From Gambelia wislizenii (taxonomy: Eukaryota > Chordata > Lepidosauria > Squamata > Crotaphytidae): a stretch of 64,000 nt of DNA. Made by a program: the position numbers and the translations under genes. Below are positions 44,633 to 55,346 of this stretch, one piece after another. The stretch lies in contig JAUMIR010000002.1 in assembly GCA_030847615.1 (NCBI GenBank), positions 197,949,809-198,013,808 of the forward strand, read 5' to 3'. The notes beneath the pieces were generated by a model, which was not told the DNA's origin, ran no database searches, and saw nothing but the letters and a program-made list of their open reading frames with translations. How positions within the stretch are numbered: position 1 is the stretch's first letter; each line of letters begins with the position of its first letter.

Positions 44633-45060
44633 GTAATTTTATTTCCCCCAAAAACCAAGACTCAGGGCAGCTTGTAAATTAAAATAAATACAATACAGTT
44701 TCATATCATTAAAACATAGTTAAAGGGTCAATAACATTAAAAACAAAACATACAATAAAATAATATTTATTTATTTATTTATTCATTATTTGATTTATAC
44801 CTCACCTTTGTACAAAAAAATTAGACTAATAATAAAATGCAGTTTAAAATCACTGGAGTTAAAAGCAATGCAGCACCCTGTTCAAAGACCTTTTTAAAAA
44901 ACCATTCAGTTCTCAAAAGCCTTCCAGAATTAAAAAAGAAACAAACATTTTTTGCCTGAAAGGAGGGGGTCATTCTGACCTCCTTAGGAAGTGGGTTCCA
45001 GAGCCTAGGAAGAACTAATAAGAAGACCCTCTCTAGTTTACTCTGTGCTTTTGTAGAAAA
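44633..45060 (-). mobile_element. L2-like LINE 3' UTR segment
   Basis: 'GACTCAGGGCAGCTTGTAAATTAAAA', an (ATTT)n run near 44765, 'TGATTTATACCTCACC' and 'GGAAGTGGGTTCCAGAGCCTAGG' follow the order of the 18.7- and 20.5-kb copies. There appear to be two overlapping starts. Confidence 0.55.
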
Positions 45061-46396
45061 AGAAAAGGGAGGGGGAAAGTTTTACCACTTATTTAATTAA
45101 TCAACCACCATCTTTATTGCTTGGTTTATATAATGCACAGAGCACATAATCTAGTAGGGGGGAGTTCTGACTGAAACTCTCTAAGGCTGATTGTGCTTTT
45201 ATATGGGAAGCTGGGAATGACTGTCAGATGCCTTGTTGGTATTTTGTGTACTTTTTGAATAGCATTGGGTATTAACTGCCCCTGACAAGAGCTTAGAGGA
45301 ACCATTAGCGTGAGTCGGCAAAAATATCTTAGTGAATCTTTTCCCTTGATTGCTTGTCATCTCGACCAGTACTGCTCAAAGAGCTGATTCTTGGGTTAGT
45401 GCTGGCCCAAGTCATGGGCTGCCAGTCCCTGGGAAATTTCCAGGAAAGAAAAAACAGTTGTACCCAATGGACACAAATTTAACGCCTCTCCCTGGAACAC
45501 TGGAAAACAATAATTGCTGGTCCCCACATCAGATAGCTTGAGAAACACAAGACGTAGACTGTATAGTGTGGGCGTAGGGAACCCTTGGCCTCCCCAGAGA
45601 TTTTAAACTTCACCTCCCAGAATACCAACCCAGCATGCTCAGTGGGAAGATATATAATGGGAGTTGAAGTCCAAAACATATGGCCTTGAATCCTGTTGTT
45701 AGTCTCAATTAGACTAGAACCACTGAACCAGTGGAGTTTAGTGGTATGTTGACTCACAAGCAGAGATGGGGGAAATATTAGAAAATCCGTGAAAAATAGT
45801 TTAAAAAAAAAGCGTTTTCCCCAGTATATAAAGACCCTGATGAGACGAACCCTAAACTGATGAAAATCTTTGCAGTATGGGATTTATTTTACGCAAAATT
45901 AGCACATGACTTTGTGGTAAAAATGCATTTTCTGCATGGAAAAATATATTTTTGAACATAATATTATTTTCTGCATAGAAAATGCTGTTTCCTGAACAGA
46001 ATATGTTATTTTCTGCACAAAACAGCTATGTGTGAATTTTGTGCAGAATAAGCCCTGAACTATGAACAGAAACTACACATTTTTGAAGACTTTTTTGCAA
46101 CAAGAAGAAAATTGCCATAATTATTCATTGCTTCCTTCATGAAGAAAATTAGTGAGGAATCACTAGCCAATAGGATTCAGGCTCTAGAGGGCTCTAATCC
46201 TGACATAATGCATGTAACATTAAACTTAAGCTTTCATACTTGGACTGTATTATGAGATGACATGACTCAATGGAAAAGATTAGAATACTAAATAATATGA
46301 AAGGCAGTAGAAAAAGAGAAAGATCATATTACAGATGGATAAACTCAATCAACTGGCACAGTGTGATTTCCAACAAACATAAGGATAGTTGAAGTT
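45061..46396. other. No gene recognised; one weak MITE arm
   Basis: 45570-45690 has 'TTTTAAACTTCACCTCCCAGAATACC' and 'TAATGGGAGTTGAAGTCCAAAACA', a degraded CAACTCCCA foldback. The remainder is unassigned, with an A/T-rich TTTTCTGCA-repetitive block near 45900-46030. Confidence 0.45.
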
Positions 46397-46621
46397 ATAG
46401 CATCACAGAAATCGAAGAGACCACAAGGGCCATCCAGTCCAACCCCCTGCCATACAGGAATATACAATCAAAGCACTCCTGACAGATGGCCATCCAGCCT
46501 CTGTTTAAAAACCTCCAAAGAAGGAGACTCCACCACACTACGAGGTAGCGCATTCCACTTCCGAACAGTTCTTACCGTCAGGAAGTTCTTCCTAATGTTT
46601 AGATGGAATCTCTTTTCCTGT
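46397..46621 (-). mobile_element. CR1 LINE 3' end, reverse orientation
   Basis: 'AGCATCACAGAAATCGAAGAGACC' through 'GATGGAATCTCTTTTCCTGT' is CR1 3' sequence on the minus strand. The coding scrap contains KRFHLNIRKNFLTVRTVRKW. It abuts a plus-strand CR1 exactly at about 46621. Confidence 0.88.
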
Positions 46622-47312
46622 CTTCCATAGTAGTCATGGGAGACTTCAACCACCCTGATATTTGTTGGAAATCACACTCTGCCAAGAGTGTTAGGTTCAG
46701 CAAATTCTTCACTAGCCTTGCAGGGAATTTCATTGTACAAAATGTGGAGGAAGTAACAAGGGGATCACCAATAGTGGGATCTTTGGGTGAGAATGACCAT
46801 GTTCTCTTGGGATTTGTTATATAGAGGAGAGGGGAAGCCAGACATAGTCAGACACTCTGGACTTCAGGAAAGCTGATTTCAGTAAGCTCAGGGAAATACT
46901 GGATGGAATCTCATGGTCAGAAATGCTCAAAGGGAAGGGAATTCATGGTGCATGGGCATTTCTTAAAGGTGAGACATTGAAGGCACAGTTGCGAACAATT
47001 CCAATGAGGAGGAAAACTGGGAGGTGTCTAAAGGAACCAGGATGGATGTATAATAAACTTTCAGATGAGCTGAGCTTTAAAAGAGACATGTATAAGAAAT
47101 TGAAGAAAGGGGAAACCACCAAAGAGAAATACAAACAAATAGTCAATATATGTAGGGTGAAGTAGAAACATTAAAGCTCAGAAGGAGCTCAGACTTGCTA
47201 GGGAGGTCAACATAATAAAAAGAGTGGGGGTTGGTTACATTTGGAGCAAGAGGAAGAACAAAGAAATGGTAGGGCTGCTGCATAGAGAAGATGATGAAAT
47301 GGTAATAGGGAA
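46622..47312 (+). pseudogene. CR1 ORF2 endonuclease end and linker, decayed
   Basis: The plus-strand frame has VVMGDFNHPDICW (the CR1 endonuclease motif, normally VLVGDFNYPDICW), followed by ENDHVL in the place of the terminal SDH motif, then LDFRKADFSKLREIL and PMRRKTGRCLKEPGWM, which correspond to the linker ahead of the RT in CR1. A stop interrupts at about 46822 and others follow 47163. The RT palm that should come next is missing; an unrelated 280 bp follows. Confidence 0.85.
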
Positions 47313-47585
47313 CAGAGGGCTGGTCTACACCACCAGGAAAATCTGGCTTACCTTTGGTGTATCCACAGTGATCACAGACTTGTCTACACAATCACCACAC
47401 ACACCAAGGTGAGTTAGGGAGCACTGTCCACACACAATTCTCCCTTTCAAACTCACCCCAGTTTGATAATCCGCAGTATGTGTAGTCACAAAGCCATGCC
47501 TGCTTCATTCCCCCCCCTTCGCCCCATGCACGCGAATGTACGTATGTCTTTTCCCATGGCTCAGAGGAGTTTTGGATATCGTATT
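47313..47585. other. Unassigned segment between two CR1 parts
   Basis: 'CTGGTCTACACCACCAGG' to 'TTAAGAGAAATGAAATG' does not match CR1. It contains 'ACAAGGTGAGTTAGG'-like and CTTACCT motifs. It may be a DNA transposon that replaced or jumped into the deleted RT region. Confidence 0.4.
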
Positions 47586-48240
47586 AAGAGAAATGAAATG
47601 CACAAATAAAAGATGGGCGACACCTGGCTTGAGAGCAGTACATATGAAAAGAATCTAGGCATCTTAGTAGACCACAAACTAAACATGAGTCAACAGTGTG
47701 ATGTGGTGGTCAAAAAGGCCAATGCCATTCTGGGCTGCATTGACAGGAATATAGTGTCTGGATCAAGGGAAGTTGTAGTCCCACTCTGTTCTGCTTTGAT
47801 TAGACTGTATCTGGAATACTGTGTCTAGTTCTAGGCACTGCAGTTCAAGAAGGATATTGATAAGCTGGAACATGTCCAGAAAAGAGCAACCAATGATCAA
47901 AGGTCTGGAAACCAAGCCTTATGAAGAATGACTAAGGAGCTGGTTATGTTTAGCTTGGAAAAGAGAAGACAGAGGTGACATGATAGCTATCTTTCAAATG
48001 TGAAGGAATGTCATATAAAAGATGGAGCCAGCTTGTTTTCTGCTTCTCCAGAGATTAGAATATGAACCAGGGGATTCAAATTACCAGAAAAGAGATCCCA
48101 CCTAAACATTAGGAAGAACCCCCCTTTTTTTTTTTTTACTGTGAGAGCTATTCAACAGTGGAACAGACTACCTTAGAGGATGGTGGTTTCTTCATCTTTG
48201 GGTGTCTTTAAGCAGATGGACATCTTTTAGGAGTGCTGTA
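47586..48240 (+). mobile_element. CR1 LINE, RT thumb to 3' region
   Basis: 'GGGCGACACCTGGCTTGAGAGC' and the frame containing [16 protein letters not shown] and [14 protein letters not shown], then LIRLYLEYCV, belong to the CR1 ORF2 carboxyl half. A T-run interrupts near 48127-48139. Confidence 0.88.
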
Positions 48241-48304
48241 ATTATGTTTGTAATTGTAATTGTAATTGAATAATTGTAATTGAATAATTGTAATTGTAAT
48301 TGTG
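48241..48304. repeat. TTGTAATTG-type short tandem repeat
   Basis: Seven or so copies of AATTGTAATTG/AATAATTG between the CR1 and the RTE-like insertion. They probably expanded from the target AATTGTG. Confidence 0.7.
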
Positions 48305-49010
48305 TGCTGTAATTGGAAGACTTTACAAAAGAGTCTGGAGTAATAAACACCTGAGGCGAAGAACAAAAATCAGTGTGTATAGAGCCATTGTACTGTCTAT
48401 TCTCCTTTATGGGTCTGAAACATGGGTCACCTATCGCCACCACTTACGACTCCTCAAACGCTTTCATCAGCGCTGTATACTCACAATCCTAAATATACAC
48501 TGGACTGACTATGTGACGAATGTTGCTGTCCTTGAGCAAGCAGGGATCACCAGCATGGAGGCCATGATATTGAGAACACAGCTGCGCTGGGCAGGGCACA
48601 TTTCTAGGATGGAGGACCATCGCCTCCCAAAAATAGTACTCTACAGTGAACTCGCCACGGGTCAGTGTAAGAGGGGTGCTCCAAAAAAATGATACAAGGA
48701 CTCCCTGAAACAACATCTCAGGCTCAACCAAATTGATCACCAACAATGGTCCGCCCTGGCCTCACATCGGGAAGCATGGAGATGCACTATCTATAATGCT
48801 GCAGCCTTATTTGAGAACTCATGCCAAACCAGTCTTGAAGAGAAATGACTACGCAGAAAGAATCACAACCCGGAAACATCACCCAAGGAGACCTTCTGTT
48901 GTGCTTTCTGCAACCGGACTTGTTTATCTTAGATTGGCCTTTTTAGTTATCAGCGCACTTGCAGAAAGCGCGGGATGAGTCCTTTCTGAATCTTCATTTG
49001 CGAAGAAAAG

Positions 49011-49055
<45 letters not shown>
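48305..49055 (+). mobile_element. RTE-like LINE, 5'-truncated copy with long (AG)n tail
   Basis: Starts near 'TTGGAAGACTTTACAAAAGAGTCTGG' in the post-RT domain. Its frame (48300-48692) contains SVYRAIVLSILLYGSETWV and LRWAGHISRMEDHRLP. TGA at about 48690 replaces the CGA of PKKR. It ends with a mutated terminal hairpin (CTTCA-TTTG-CGAAG) and a 43-bp (AG)n at 49013-49055. AATTGTGT lies before the start (48297-) and after the tail (about 49055-), a likely target duplication in the CR1. Confidence 0.88.
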
Positions 49056-49058
<3 letters not shown>

Positions 49059-49136
49059 GTGTATTCCTGCATGGCAGGGGGTTTAAACTAGATGGCCCTT
49101 GTGATCCCTTCCAGCTTTAAGATTCTGTGATTCTAA
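49056..49136 (+). mobile_element. CR1 3' end, continuation after the LINE insertion
   Basis: 'GTGTATTCCTGCATGGCAGGGGGTTTAAACTAGATGGCCC' to 'GATTCTGTGATTCTAAGG' completes the CR1 that stops at 48240. Confidence 0.88.
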
Positions 49137-49258
49137 GGAAGCCATGGCTGCCCTGAGTTTGCAAGACCTGAGCAGGACTGGTGATGACCAGGGCTCTTGG
49201 GGGTCTCCATTCATAGGGATGCCATAAGTTGAAATTGACCTGATGGCCAATGTATGCG
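49137..49258 (+). mobile_element. BovB-type LINE 3' end
   Basis: 'GCCATGGCTGCCCTGAGTTTGCAAGACCTGAGC...CATTCATAGGGATGCCATAAGTTGAAATTGACCTGATGGC' encodes the worn carboxyl end of BovB ORF2, followed by its terminal stem region. Confidence 0.7.
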
Positions 49259-49471
49259 TATGTACGTTCTAATCACCTGTTGACTTATGGTGAACTCATG
49301 AATACTGTAGGGTTATCTTAGGTGAGGAATACTCAGAGGTGGTTTGCCATTGCCTTCCTCTGAAATACAGCATACAGCATCTGTCTGGTATTCCCATCCA
49401 AGTACTAACCAGGCATGACCCTGCTTAGCTTCCAAGAACAGGCATGATCTGGTGCCTTCAGGGTGTTTAGA
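49259..49471 (-). mobile_element. 5S rRNA-derived SINE with recognisable 5S head
   Basis: On the minus strand it reads CACCCTGAAGGCACC..., then 'CTTGGAAGCTAAGCAGGGTC' and 'TGCCTGGTTAGTACTTGGATGGGAATACC', i.e. 5S rRNA with its internal promoter region and a short deletion before GGGAATACC. A body 'GAGGAAGGCAATGGCAAACCACC' and 'CATAAGTCAACAGGTGA' follows, shared with 23.15 kb. This is the SINE3 (5S-SINE) layout. Confidence 0.88.
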
Positions 49472-49524
49472 TTCTTGAGGAAAAATACCAAAAAAAAAAT
49501 AAATCTGTAGTTACTGAGGGCATA

Positions 49525-49815
49525 TACTGAGGCCGGGATCATGCACCTCTCATGCTCCAACATCTCCAATGGCTGCTGGTTTGTCTCCAGTGGCCATTCA
49601 AAGCGCTGGCCATGACCTATAAAGCCCTGTATGGCTTCAGTCTATCTGACCGATCATTTGGTACCTGTATCAAATTAGCTAACACACATTGGAAACTGCC
49701 TAATGCAGTGTAGATGTGTAAATTGCTATTGCTTAAAACAATTTGTAAGTCGCTCTGATACTCTTGTGGCTAAAGAGAGGGGTATAAATAAATAAATAAA
49801 TAAATAAAGTAAAGC
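49525..49815 (+). mobile_element. L2-like LINE, ORF2 end to 3' tail
   Basis: A worn frame containing KALAMTYKALYGF, the 'FKxLxLTYKALHGL' motif of L2 ORF2 ends, then 'CTGATACTCTTGTGGCTAAAGAGAGGGGTATAAATAAATAAATAAA'. The (ATAA)n tail spans about 49784-49808. Confidence 0.7.
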
Positions 49816-52044
49816 AGAGTTAGGCTGATTTGTAACTCCCTGTCCCTTTGGGGAACACTTGGAAGGAGGGACAGTTGTAGTTTTGCAGCTGAGCAGCTGG
49901 GATCTGAAGTATAACTTCAACACAATATAATGCCAGTGATTCCTTAGGAGGGGGGTGTTGTGACTATTAAAGTGGTTTAACACCAATTACTATGGGCTGG
50001 TGTTCCCTGAGACTCCACCTCTAGCATCATGTATTGCTCCCTGGGGGAAAGGTTGGTGAGATAGTGCCCAAAATCAAGATTCTGTATCTTGCAATAAGGC
50101 AAGAGGTGCCACTGAGATTCAGAGGGGCTGTGGCATTGTGTTGTATAGGCAAGGTGGTCCAATTGGATGTGAGTTATGGATCTGATCAGTGCTCAGAATA
50201 GGAGGTACTAAACTGATGCCAGGCGTGCTTTTCCCCCCCTAGCTCTGTTGTGGCTGCCACTTCTTGTCAGGAAAGGTCATATGGTACTCTGCAGTGTGAG
50301 ATGAGTTGAAATGTCCTTGCTGGATTTCAGCAAAAGCCACAGCACTGTGCCGACTTCACTTTTAATTCTCTGTGTGGAAACAAGGATGTCATTCTTGTTC
50401 TCTTATTCTCTCCTTGGCCTTTGTGTGCATGTTTTACTACTTGGCAGTAAGGGAGATGCCACCTCCAATTCCAATGGCTGTATTATAGAGCAAGGTGAAT
50501 GGATCCTTTTTAAGTAGATACTTTGTTTTCAAGTTTGGAAGCTGCTTTGAGATACAGGGTGGGCATAGGGAGTGATAAGCAAATAGGTGAACAATCTGGC
50601 CCTGGCCCAGCAAAGCACTCAAGTATGATTATTAACGTGATGCCTGTGAATAATCCCATTGAAGTCTACGCTCAGTTTAAGCACATACGCAAGTGCTTTG
50701 CTGGATGGGAACCAGGGTGCACCAAACCTTAGAACAAGGTCAAAAGAGTTAGAGCAAATCTTTAATAAATCTGCCAAGGGTGACCTTTTGCTGGGGTCAT
50801 GTTAAAATTGGAGCACAAGGACAAAGGAAGGTGGCTTCTGATCCATTTGGTCCATTTACCTCTATATTGCCTTTGCTGAACGGCAGTAGCTATCTAGGCT
50901 TCTGGCGGGAATCTTTCCCCAGCCATCCCTGAAGATGCTACTGAGGACTGAATCTGGGACATTTTTCTCACCAAGTCTGTGTTCTAGCATGGAGCTTTGT
51001 CTCTGTCCCAGCAGCACGTCTGCACATAAACACTGAAATTGCACTCACATCTCATAATGGATACTTTGAAATATTTCTCTATTTGCATTACAAATCTGTA
51101 TCAATTTCACTCCAGTTAACTGCTGTGGCTTTCCTGAAGAATTCTGAAAATGGTGAGAGTGTTGAGATTCTCTAGCTCCTCTAAGATAAAGCTACAGTTC
51201 TCAGAATTCTTCGGGGAAAGGAGGATTCTATTTTGATTGTAGTGTGAATACCCCAGCTTTCCCCAACTCAAAACTTCATTCCATATTTGATAGGCTCAGG
51301 GGCTCATGACACCAACACATTGCATTTGCTTCTGGTTTTGGAGTCATCTGTGCTTTTCTCTCTCTTGTGTACACATTAGCTCTAATGGACAAAATAAATA
51401 CTGTGTGATCTCCCAAACACTTTTCTTCCTTGTTACATTGATGTGGGGTATCTGAGAAGCATCTGCAGTGGTGTGTGGGTGTGTGTTAGACCTTGCCCTG
51501 CTTGCCTCTTTATCCTCTTTCTTTAGCCAAGCTCCAAAGCTGGATGACCTTGGTTGGGGAAAAAACGGGGGCATTTGCAGAAGCCTGACACCCCTCCCTC
51601 TTTTTTGCCAGTCCTAAGTACCTCTCGCCTTCCTTCCTTCTTTCCTTCTTTGCATTGTAATCCACTATTCATTGTTTGAACAGCTGTGCCAATATGTTTG
51701 TCAAGGTAACATCCACTTTGGTTTTAAAACTGTATGGACCCATATTGAAACTAACATGAACAGATTCAGGTACATTTCATGCAAATGAATGTCAATGTTC
51801 TCACTGTTACGCATACAACACGCCTTCTTATAAAAGGAAAATCTTGTTAAATAGTATGAAGGAGACTGTTTATTTTAAAACATGTTGCTTGAGATCCGAA
51901 GGACTACACAGGGAGTTTCTAAAATTGTATTTGCACTTCTGAGTATCCCCTCCTGCAACCTCTGTCAGCTGCCCATATAGGGCTGGCTAAAAGTATATCT
52001 TGTATGTAATGGAGTGTGTGTGTATGTGTCCTGCTCAGGCATAC
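49816..52044. other. No gene recognised
   Basis: 2.2 kb without a nameable repeat, apart from a possible weak foldback near 51130-51235 (AGAATTCTGAAAATGG / CTCAGAATTCTTCGG). The short frames are chance. Confidence 0.45.
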
Positions 52045-52165
52045 TTGGATATCTTGAAGTCAGATAGTGCCTTAGAGGTCATCTAGTCCAACTCCATGCT
52101 CAAAGCAGGATTAGCAGTGCAGGACGCAACTATAATATCCCTGCCATATGGCCAACTATCTTTAC
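52045..52165 (-). mobile_element. CR1-like 3' fragment, diverged
   Basis: 'AGTGCCTTAGAGGTCATCTAGTCCAACTCCATGCTCAAAGCAGG' resembles an older CR1 subfamily terminus. Confidence 0.5.
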
Positions 52166-52478
52166 TTCAATACCGTCAGCCACCAAAACTGTGTGAATGA
52201 ATGCATGCAAATGAAGTCCTGCTGATTCTTTCTTCAGATACCCAGGTCAGGGCAGGGATTGTATTCCCCCCTCTTGGGTTTTACTAATTGGATTTTTGCC
52301 TCTTGAATTCTGCCACCTCAGGTTATCTGAACTGCCTTTATGGTCTGGTACTATAAAACAAACAGATTTCCCAAGTTTTATAGGGTCCTTGAAATCAGCA
52401 TCTGATGCAATACAAGAAACTGAAGTCGGAAGGAAAAAGTGTGGAAGCTTTGGTGTATGCACTCAATCATTTAGGATG
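52166..52478. other. No gene recognised
   Basis: No nameable repeat. Confidence 0.4.
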
Positions 52479-52486
52479 CTCTAGGT

Positions 52487-52622
52487 CAGTGGTGTCCAAC
52501 CTGTGGCCCTCCAGGTGTTTTGGACTCCAACTCCCAGAAGCCTGAGCTGGCTGGTTCAGTGGCCAGGAATTCTGGGGGCTGTAGTCCAAAACACTTGCAG
52601 GGCCACGGGTTGGACACCATTG
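52487..52622. mobile_element. 136-bp hAT-type foldback MITE with perfect 8-bp duplication
   Basis: Left CAGTGGTGTCCAACCTGTGG and right 'GGCCACGGGTTGGACACCATTG' are inverted through to ACTCCAACTCCCAG. The flanks CTCTAGGT (52479-52486) and CTCTAGGT (52623-52630) are identical. Confidence 0.92.
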
Positions 52623-52630
52623 CTCTAGGT

Positions 52631-52720
52631 GTTACTGCATTGCAATTCCCATCCTCCCTCACCATTGGCTATTCTGCCTAGGGCTAATGGGACTTGAGGT
52701 CCAACAACAAGTGCTTTAGT
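52631..52720. mobile_element. Adjacent CAACTCCCA-family fragment
   Basis: 'ACTGCATTGCAATTCCCATCC' and 'GCTAATGGGACTTGAGGTCCAACAACAAG' are diverged arms. Confidence 0.55.
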
Positions 52721-52821
52721 TGTCATTCTTTTAATTCTTGTAAGTTGTTTTGAGTTTCAGTATTGGAAAAAAGTCAGGATAGAGGTGGATAAAAACATAG
52801 TTGTCCACCATTGGTCTAGCA

Positions 52822-52956
52822 TAATGGTTGCCAAACTTTGGTCCTTCAGATGCTTTGGACTTCAACTCCCAGAATTCCTGACTGTTGGCCATGCTGGCTA
52901 GGACTTCTGTGAACTGAAGCCCCAAACACTGGAGGACCAAAGTTTGGGAACCTCTG
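52822..52956. mobile_element. hAT-type foldback MITE (CCAAACTTTGGTCC family)
   Basis: 'AATGGTTGCCAAACTTTGGTCCTTCAGATG' pairs with 'CTGGAGGACCAAAGTTTGGGAACCTCTG', and the inner arms carry CAACTCCCAGAATTCC. Flanking octamers are only weakly alike, so it is older than the 52.49-kb copy. Confidence 0.8.
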
Positions 52957-53014
52957 GTGTATGTGAATGGGGATCCTTGAATATCTTCCTCACTCCTGTT
53001 TGTGTGCAGTAGTG

Positions 53015-54064
53015 CTACATAACTGGAAGCAGAAGATGGAGAAGCTCCATTCTCTCTGCAAAAACCAGACCAGAAGTGGGTTGTGGCACAGACCATGAAT
53101 TCCTAATATCGAAAATTAGAGTAAAGCTAAAGAAGAACATAAACCAGCCATCATGCTGAAATGCAACCTGAAGAACATTCCCCGTAGAATTTAAAGCTAA
53201 TGTGAAAAATATTAAGGCACTATTAAGTCTGACCAGGAGCCAGAAGAACTCTGGACTGAAGCCAGGGACATTGTCAGAGAGGAATGCAAAAAGACACTAT
53301 CTGTAGCCAAAAAAGAAAGAGAAGCCTCAATGGATGACAGATGAAATTCTTCAAGCAGTTAAGGACAGATAAAAAGCAAAAGGTGCGAAAAATAGAGTCA
53401 GAACACTGAATGCAACTGTTCAACAACTTGTGGACAAGGAGAATGAGAACTACTATAATAACCAATGCAGAGAAATAGAAGGTGATAACAAAAATGGAAG
53501 AACAAGAGACCTCTTCCAGAAGATCCAAGAAATCAAAGGGAAATTTAAACCAAGAGGGGGGATGCTCTACAACCATCAGGGGAACACATTACATGACCAA
53601 GTACAAATAAAAAGACAATGGAAGCAATTCACTGAAGAACTAAATAAAAGAGATGAAAGAATGACAGATTCATTCAAGAAAGAACAATTTGAAGATGAAC
53701 CCAGAGTTGTAGAAAGTAAAGTGGAAATTGCACTCAAAACACTTGGGAGAATAAATCACCAGGAACAGATGGCATACCATTATAGTTGCTAGAGAGTTAA
53801 AGAGACAGAATCTACTCTAGTTCTAACTAAAATCTGTCAACAAATGTGGAAAACAAAGCAATGGCCCACAAATTGAAAACACTCAATATAAATTCCAATC
53901 CCCAAGAAAGGAGACACCAGGCATTGCAGAAACCACAGGACATTTCATTAATTTCCCATGGAAGCAAAAGGATACTCAAAATTCTACAACAAATACTTTT
54001 ACCATATATGGAGTGAGAAATGCCAGATGTCAAAGCTGGGCTCAGGAAAGGAAGAGGCACTAGG
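53015..54064 (+). pseudogene. BovB LINE ORF2, 5' part (endonuclease end to RT), decayed
   Basis: BovB encodes an endonuclease-RT. Seen here, across several frame changes: GCGTDHEFL (about 53075-53100, endonuclease end), then LKLKKN and KTLSVAKKERE, then an open run at 53430-53792 with NYYNNQCREIEGDNK, GRTRDLFQKIQEIKG and EPRVVESKVEIALKTLG, and finally pieces like MPDVQ-G with RKG in shifted frames near 54020. The order matches BovB. The gene stops at 54064, where a hAT-type element is inserted, and resumes at 56421. Confidence 0.88.
54057..54064. repeat. hAT 8-bp target duplication, left copy
   Basis: GCACTAGG, identical to 56421-56428. Confidence 0.92.
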
Positions 54065-54552
54065 CAGGGCTGGTTTAACCTGTCTGCCAAATCAGCATTG
54101 GCGGGGGGCCCCGAGGTCAAGAGAGGGCCCCGGTGCTGTCCTCCTTAATCTGACAAAGGAGACAACCAGGAAACAGCCAGTAGGAGGCCCCTCCTACCCT
54201 CCTCCTCCAAAAAACTCTGCTGGCTTAAAAAAAAAAACAGCGTCTCCCAAACCCAAAGAGAAAGCAAAAGAAACAGCAGCCCTCCGTGGCAGAAGCTGGA
54301 GGGAGTTTGCTGCTATGTCGGAGAGTGTGTGCGTGTGAGAGACAGGGAATTTGAGTGTTGTCTCCCTCAGAAAGGGCTTCTTTCTTCCTTCCCTTCCCTT
54401 CCCTTCCTTCCACATAGATCCAGCCCATCTTCCCAGCTGCTTTTAACCTGTCTTGGTTCCTCTCCCCTCCCTTTTCCCCTTGGTCTTCTTCAGCTTCCTC
54501 CCCTTGCTGCCAACTGAGTTCAGCCTGCAAAAGGAATTTGTGTGTGTTTGCC

Positions 54553-54775
54553 TATGTGCCTTCAAGTCATTTCTGACGAAGGCGAACCTACCATGGGGTT
54601 TTCTAGGGAAGGTTTGTTCAAAGGGGATGTGCCTTTGCCTTCCTTTGAGGCTGAGAGAGTGTGACTTGCCCAAGATCACCCAGTGGGCATTCATGGCTGA
54701 GTAAGGATTCAAACCCTGGTCTCCACAGTCATAGTGCAATGCTGAAACTTCTACAACACTCTAGCTCTTTTAACA
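54553..54775 (-). mobile_element. tRNA-derived SINE nested in the hAT element
   Basis: Reads as reverse complement: 'TGTGCCTTCAAGTCATTTCTGACG' tail, 'CTTGCCCAAGATCACCCAGTGGG' core, and a head region that fades near 54775. Confidence 0.88.
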
Positions 54776-54894
54776 GAAGAATATAAAGAATATAAATTAA
54801 AATTTGGAGTAATATTACCGGGAACAATAGTTTTATTGTTGTCACTAAAACACCAGTATCCCATTAGTGCTAAGTGAGAGGCATTGGCCTAGAG

Positions 54895-55233
54895 CAGTGG
54901 CTCTTAACCTTTTCTTTACCAGGGACCCCCTTTAAATATCTTTTGTTGCCCCAAGACTTAACTCAAGATTTAAAACCCTAATAATAATAGCTAACAACAA
55001 CAACAATATAATTACACCTTCCATTAAACTTTCCCTCAGAGGCACTCTTGCTTTTTCCTGCAAGTTTGTGGCTGGAGTGGATTGAATGGCAATGTGCAGG
55101 CCAAGCCAGCCAGCCTTTGCCTTGGTTCCTGTCATGTGGCTGCTCCACTACAGGGAGGAGGTGGGCCAAGCAGCCTTCAAGCCTTTGTGGACCCCCTGTG
55201 AGGACATTGCGGACCTCAAGTTAAGAACCACTG
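54895..55233. mobile_element. hAT-type MITE nested in the hAT element
   Basis: Left CAGTGGCTCTTAACCTTTTC and right 'GGACCTCAAGTTAAGAACCACTG' are inverted. Flanks GCCTAGAG and GGCTAAAG agree at 6 of 8 positions. Shares CAGGGACCCCC / GGACCCCCTG inner symmetry. Confidence 0.85.
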
Positions 55234-55346
55234 GGCTAAAGAATGCTGAAAAAGGAACAATGCAACCAGACCTTGGGAAGAGTGCTGGCAGGGGGATGCT
55301 GGGATGTGTAATCCAAGAGTAACTTTCCCAGGCTCTGAATGCAGCC

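Noticed and set aside
48241..48304. CRISPR-like short repeats
   Set aside because: Units of 6-14 bp without spacers in a eukaryotic LINE context; a simple microsatellite.
49375..49471. 5S rRNA gene
   Set aside because: Internal deletion, substitutions, no T-run terminator in place, and fusion to a SINE body also present at 23.15 kb.
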